From assembly GCA_046728155.1 (NCBI GenBank), contig JBKPDY010000142.1, positions 1 through 26,293 on the forward strand: a stretch of 26,293 nucleotides of DNA, written 5' to 3'. The DNA is from CAWDLX01 sp046728155 (GTDB lineage Bacteria > Actinomycetota > Actinomycetes > Mycobacteriales > Micromonosporaceae). Shown one piece after another: positions 23,530 to 26,293 of this stretch; within the stretch, counting starts at the first letter, position 1; every line of letters starts with the position of its first letter. The notes under the pieces are model-generated. The model was not told where the DNA came from and ran no database searches. It saw only the letters and a program-made list of their open reading frames with translations. A program made the position numbers and the translations under genes.

Positions 23530-24193
23530 TGTCAGCAGTACCTTTCGCCGTGAGGATCTGTCGGTCGACCAGCGGCTGGCACTGCGTACGGCGGCGTCGC
23601 GGCTCGCCGGTGAGTTTGTCGGGGTATTCGGGACGGGGACGGTCGAGCGGTTCTTGCACGGCAGCTACGACCAGTTCGCGGAGCGGTCGACGGTGCCTCG
23701 GTTTCTACCGCTGATGGCGGAGCGGTTCGCCCGGCAGCGGTTGACGGCGTTGGCCAAGGTCGAGGGTCTGCGCAAGGACGGCCGACCGACGGTGTTGTTC
23801 CTGTGTGTGCATAATGCCGGTCGCAGTCAGATGGCGCTGGGCTTTTTCCAGCACCTCGCCGGTGACCGGGCCCTGGGCTGGTCGGGTGGGTCTGAGCCCA
23901 GCGTGGAGGTGCACCCAGCCGCGGTGGCCGCGATGCTGGAGCGCGGTATCGACATCTCTGCCGAGTATCCGAAGCCGTGGACGGATGAGGTCGTTCGCGC
24001 GGCGGACGTGGTGGTGAGCATGGGTTGCGGGGACGCGTGCCCGATCTTCCCGGGCAAACGGTATGAGGATTGGGAGCTCGACGACCCGGCCGGAATGAGC
24101 GTTGAGGATGTGCGGCCGGTGCGCGACGAGATCGAACGTCGGGTGCGGCATCTACTCGCGGAACTCGATGTGCCGGTAGGCAGCGGCTGGTGA
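23522..24193 (+). CDS. arsC: Arsenate reductase, mycothiol-type, with N-terminal helical domain, 223 aa
   Basis: The catalytic domain (about 88-223) has the LMW-PTP P-loop LCVHNAGRSQ (Cys95, Arg101) and the segment MGCGDACPIFPGKRYEDWELDDPAG (168-191) found in actinobacterial arsenate-mycothiol transferases/reductases. Residues 10-80 form a three-helix-type domain (GTGTVERFLHGSYDQFAE) seen in the same group. The enzyme reduces As(V) to As(III) in the cytoplasm. The ATG at 23522 has GGAGGGA upstream. The frame is open further 5', but that overlaps the ArsR fusion. It couples to the aquaporin by a GTGA overlap. Confidence 0.9.
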   Translation: MADVSSTFRREDLSVDQRLALRTAASRLAGEFVGVFGTGTVERFLHGSYDQFAERSTVPRFLPLMAERFARQRLTALAKVEGLRKDGRPTVLFLCVHNAGRSQMALGFFQHLAGDRALGWSGGSEPSVEVHPAAVAAMLERGIDISAEYPKPWTDEVVRAADVVVSMGCGDACPIFPGKRYEDWELDDPAGMSVEDVRPVRDEIERRVRHLLAELDVPVGSGW

Positions 24194-24924
24194 GCAATTC
24201 GCTGGGTCGCTGCGCGCTCGCCGAGGCCTTGGGCACATGCCTTCTGGTAACGGCGGTCGTGGGTTCGGGCATCATGGCCGGCCGGTTGTCGCCCGGTCAG
24301 GTCGGTCTGATGCTGCTGGAGAACTCGGTCACGACGGCGTTCGCATTGGCCGTACTGATCCTCGTTCTCGGCCCGGTGTCCGGCGCGCACTTCAACCCGG
24401 TTGTCTCGCTCGCCGATTGGTGGTTGAGTCGCCGGCGCCGGACCGGCTTGCCGCTTTCGGAGGTTGGCGTCTATGTCAGTGCGCAGTTCGTTGGCGGCAT
24501 CGCCGGGTCGATCCTGGCCAACGTCATGTTCGGGGTCCCGACAAACGAGTTCTCGACCACGAGGCGCAGCCACGGGTACCTGCTGATCGGGGAGGTCGTC
24601 GCCACCACCGGCCTGATCCTGCTGATCTTCGCGCTGGCCAGAGCGCACCGCACGGCCGCGGCGCCGGCGGCGGTCGGTGCCTACATCGGCGCGGCGTACT
24701 GGTTCACGTCGTCGACGTCGTTCGCGAATCCGGCAGTGACGGTAGGGCGCGCGTTCACAAACACGTTCGCAGGTATCGCTCCGGCCTCCGTCCCGGCCTT
24801 CGTCGGGGCCCAGCTGGTCGGTTTGATCATCTGGTGTCCTTCTGGTCGTGGCGTGGTACCCGGATGCGGTACGGACGGCCGGCGATGTCGTGATGCCGTG
24901 GGTGCCGGCCGCCCCACTAGCTAA
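24190..24924 (+). CDS. MIP/aquaporin (arsenite channel type), C-terminus frameshifted
   Basis: A major-intrinsic-protein channel with six hydrophobic helices and two half-helix motifs, FNPVV (69-71 replaces NPA with NPV) and ANPAVTVGRAF (NPA 180-182). In arsenic operons such channels let As(III) leave the cell after reduction by ArsC. The GTG start lies in the GTGA overlap with arsC. At about 24832 the frame reads LIIWCPSGRG, while the next frame reads GVLLVVAWYPDAV, the normal end of this family. One extra base here therefore appears to break the last helix. It could be a genuine mutation or a sequencing error. Without the shift the protein would extend past 24912. Confidence 0.75.
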   Translation: MSNSLGRCALAEALGTCLLVTAVVGSGIMAGRLSPGQVGLMLLENSVTTAFALAVLILVLGPVSGAHFNPVVSLADWWLSRRRRTGLPLSEVGVYVSAQFVGGIAGSILANVMFGVPTNEFSTTRRSHGYLLIGEVVATTGLILLIFALARAHRTAAAPAAVGAYIGAAYWFTSSTSFANPAVTVGRAFTNTFAGIAPASVPAFVGAQLVGLIIWCPSGRGVVPGCGTDGRRCRDAVGAGRPTS

Positions 24925-25028
24925 GCATCCTGACCTGTGTACGGCTGGCGTACCTGGCTCTGCATCGGAATCCGTACGCCGACGGCGACATGCGCGACTG
25001 GTGCGACGCCGCTCGCCTGGCGTCGTGA
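24924..25028 (+). other. Possible gene remnant after the aquaporin
   Basis: After an in-frame TAG at 24918, one frame is open until a TGA at 25026 and reads LAYLALHRNPYADGDMRDW and a short tail. It has an amino-acid composition more like a protein than a shadow frame, but no start codon with a ribosome binding site and no family I recognise. It may be the tail of a lost gene. Otherwise the gap before the leftward hydrolase (to 25041) shows nothing. Confidence 0.2.
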
Positions 25029-25041
25029 CGCGCACCGATCG

Positions 25042-25872
25042 TCAGCCAGGAGTGCCGCCGCGTTCGCTTCTTTCGGCGAGGCGCTGGGCTTGCCCATTGT
25101 GCACATCGCTTACCCACTCCCAGCCGGGCTTAGCCGATGGGCCGACCCGCGGGTCACTGGGAACATGGCTCTCACGCAAGGCGAGCACGTACGCCCGATC
25201 CTGGTCGATCCGTGCGCGTAGCTGATCAGCTCCGCCGATGGACCCGTGACCCGGGATGAGGACATCGACGTCGTCCGCCACGCCCTCGAGCAGCCGCAGC
25301 GCGGCGAGGTAGTCGTCGATCGGGTCAGCGGCGTTCAAGTCGAGCATCGGAATCAAGACATCAGAAAGCATGTCGCCGACGACGAGAACCCTGCGCTCCT
25401 CAATCAACAGTGCCGCATGGCCCGGAGCGTGCGCTTGATGCTCAATAATCCTAACCTTAGGGCCCTCCCAAGGAATCTGCGTAGTTCCGGCAGGTAGACC
25501 GGTAATGAGACCCAGCAGGTCGAGCGGCACCTCTCCGGCGACTTCCGGCGGTAACTCCTCGGCGACGTCGTCGTTCCAACTTGGATTCGACAGAAAAGCT
25601 TTGATATCAGCCGCGCAGCGGGCTGTACCATAACGGGGCGCTTCGCCGAGCTTGGCGTGCCAGAGAAGGTGATCCCAATGTGGATGCGTAGAAAACCCTG
25701 CCACAACGGGCTGGCCCAACTTACGAAGGTCGTCCGCGATGGCGACCATTTCGTCGCCCGTTATTCCGGCGTCGATGAGCAACACGCCAGCCCGGCCTTG
25801 CACGACAACGGCGTTGCTCTGAATGCACTCGCTCTCGTGGATCAGTACACCCTCTGCGACTTGCTTTAGCAT
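25042..25872 (-). CDS. Metallo-beta-lactamase-fold hydrolase, 276 aa
   Basis: The zinc-binding signature THPHWDH (His63, His65, Asp67, His68) is followed by His152 in APGHAALL, Asp167 in VVGDMLSD and His209 in IPGHGS, the full set of an MBL-fold enzyme. There is no obvious signal peptide, so it is cytoplasmic. Substrates of this superfamily range from thioesters and lactones to RNA, and none can be singled out. The ATG at 25872 overlaps the stop of the upstream reductase (ATGCTAA), with GAGG upstream, so the two are coupled. It faces the arsenic operon end to end. Confidence 0.85.
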   Translation of the reverse strand: MLKQVAEGVLIHESECIQSNAVVVQGRAGVLLIDAGITGDEMVAIADDLRKLGQPVVAGFSTHPHWDHLLWHAKLGEAPRYGTARCAADIKAFLSNPSWNDDVAEELPPEVAGEVPLDLLGLITGLPAGTTQIPWEGPKVRIIEHQAHAPGHAALLIEERRVLVVGDMLSDVLIPMLDLNAADPIDDYLAALRLLEGVADDVDVLIPGHGSIGGADQLRARIDQDRAYVLALRESHVPSDPRVGPSAKPGWEWVSDVHNGQAQRLAERSERGGTPG

Positions 25873-26293
25873 GAGCTTGCCTCGCTTACATCGTGGATGG
25901 CGTAGCGGTGCATCGTGACGCCCTGCTCGAACGATCGCTGCTCGAGCAGATCGAGCTCGATCGGCACGTCGTATTCGTCGAACAGGGGCCTGCCGAAGCC
26001 GAGGATCGCGGGATGGGTCCAGAGCAGCAGCTCGTCGAGCAGCTTGGCACGGAGCAGTTGTGTGGCGAGCGCCGCGCCGTTCACACTGATGGTGCCGTCG
26101 GTCTGGGCACGGAGGGCGGCGAGCTGCTCGATCGCGTCGTCTCCGTCGATGATCCGGGTGTTGTGATCGGCGCTGTGGCGGGTGCGAGAGACGAGCACCT
26201 TGGGTTTGGCGGTCCAGATCTCGCCGTATTCACGCAGGACGTCCGGCAGCGACGCGTCCTCGCGTGCCCGTGGCCAGTACCCCTCCATCGTTT
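25866..26293 (-). CDS. RibD C-terminal/dihydrofolate-reductase-like protein, 5' end outside window
   Basis: The visible 142 or so codons match the C-terminal two-thirds of the DHFR-like RibD_C family (YyaP type): GYWPRARED, KPKVLVSRT, DDAIEQLAAL, ISVNGAALATQLL, ELLLWTHPAILGFGRPLF and the final MHRYAIH. Family members begin about 50 residues earlier, with a segment before the GYWP, so the ATG at 26288 is internal and the gene runs off the window. These are NADPH-binding reductases with mostly unknown substrates. It is followed by the coupled metallo-hydrolase. Confidence 0.85.
   Translation of the reverse strand, partial: TMEGYWPRAREDASLPDVLREYGEIWTAKPKVLVSRTRHSADHNTRIIDGDDAIEQLAALRAQTDGTISVNGAALATQLLRAKLLDELLLWTHPAILGFGRPLFDEYDVPIELDLLEQRSFEQGVTMHRYAIHDVSEASSC

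Noticed and set aside
1..26293. CRISPR arrays, tRNA/rRNA genes, transposases or attachment sites
   Set aside because: Looked for regular repeats, cloverleaf-like sequence and transposase motifs; none was seen, although short tRNAs could be missed by eye.

Overview
The window is high-GC actinobacterial DNA: GTG starts are frequent, genes overlap by ATGA/GTGA, third positions are GC-rich, and there is a mycothiol-type arsenate reductase. Gene content fits a Micromonosporaceae-like actinomycete, but that family-level guess is inference. Nothing in the window is a core housekeeping locus. It looks like a specialised-metabolite gene cluster with accessory genes on one side.

Positions 1-73 hold the first codons of a leftward alpha/beta-hydrolase. 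Positions 303-7623 hold the carrier-protein/condensation module: an AMP-ligase, a phosphopantetheinyl transferase on the opposite strand, two small acyl carrier proteins, a ketosynthase whose second catalytic His is Gln, a ketoacyl-synt_2-type partner, a second AMP-ligase and a complete KASII-type ketosynthase. The six genes from ACP1 to the last ketosynthase all overlap by a few bases. No ketoreductase, dehydratase or acyltransferase is present.

Positions 7857-13860 hold a tailoring/precursor operon: a 4-hydroxymandelate-synthase-type dioxygenase, a PhyH-type Fe(II)/2-oxoglutarate dioxygenase, a DUF3050-like protein carrying a heme-oxygenase-like diiron oxidase signature, an O-methyltransferase, and a 2-oxoacid dehydrogenase E1 alpha/beta pair without E2 or E3. 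The inference is that 4-hydroxyphenylpyruvate is turned into an aryl C2 or C1 acid, activated on an ACP, condensed by the ketosynthases and then oxidised and O-methylated. The product cannot be read from the sequence.

Positions 13823-16535 hold two SGNH hydrolases (one intracellular, one secreted) and a TIGR03086/DinB-like protein. Positions 16721-22379 hold two facing gene pairs, MFS exporter plus thioesterase-like protein and acyl-CoA ligase plus MFS exporter. The two exporters share an unusual C-terminal soluble extension.

Positions 22380-22845 contain a frameshifted gene remnant and a well-formed promoter for a leaderless arsenic operon: an ArsR-LMW-phosphatase fusion, arsC, and an arsenite-type aquaporin with an apparent frameshift near its 3' end. 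The window ends with a metallo-beta-lactamase-fold hydrolase and a partial RibD/DHFR-like reductase, both leftward and overlapping by 7 bases.
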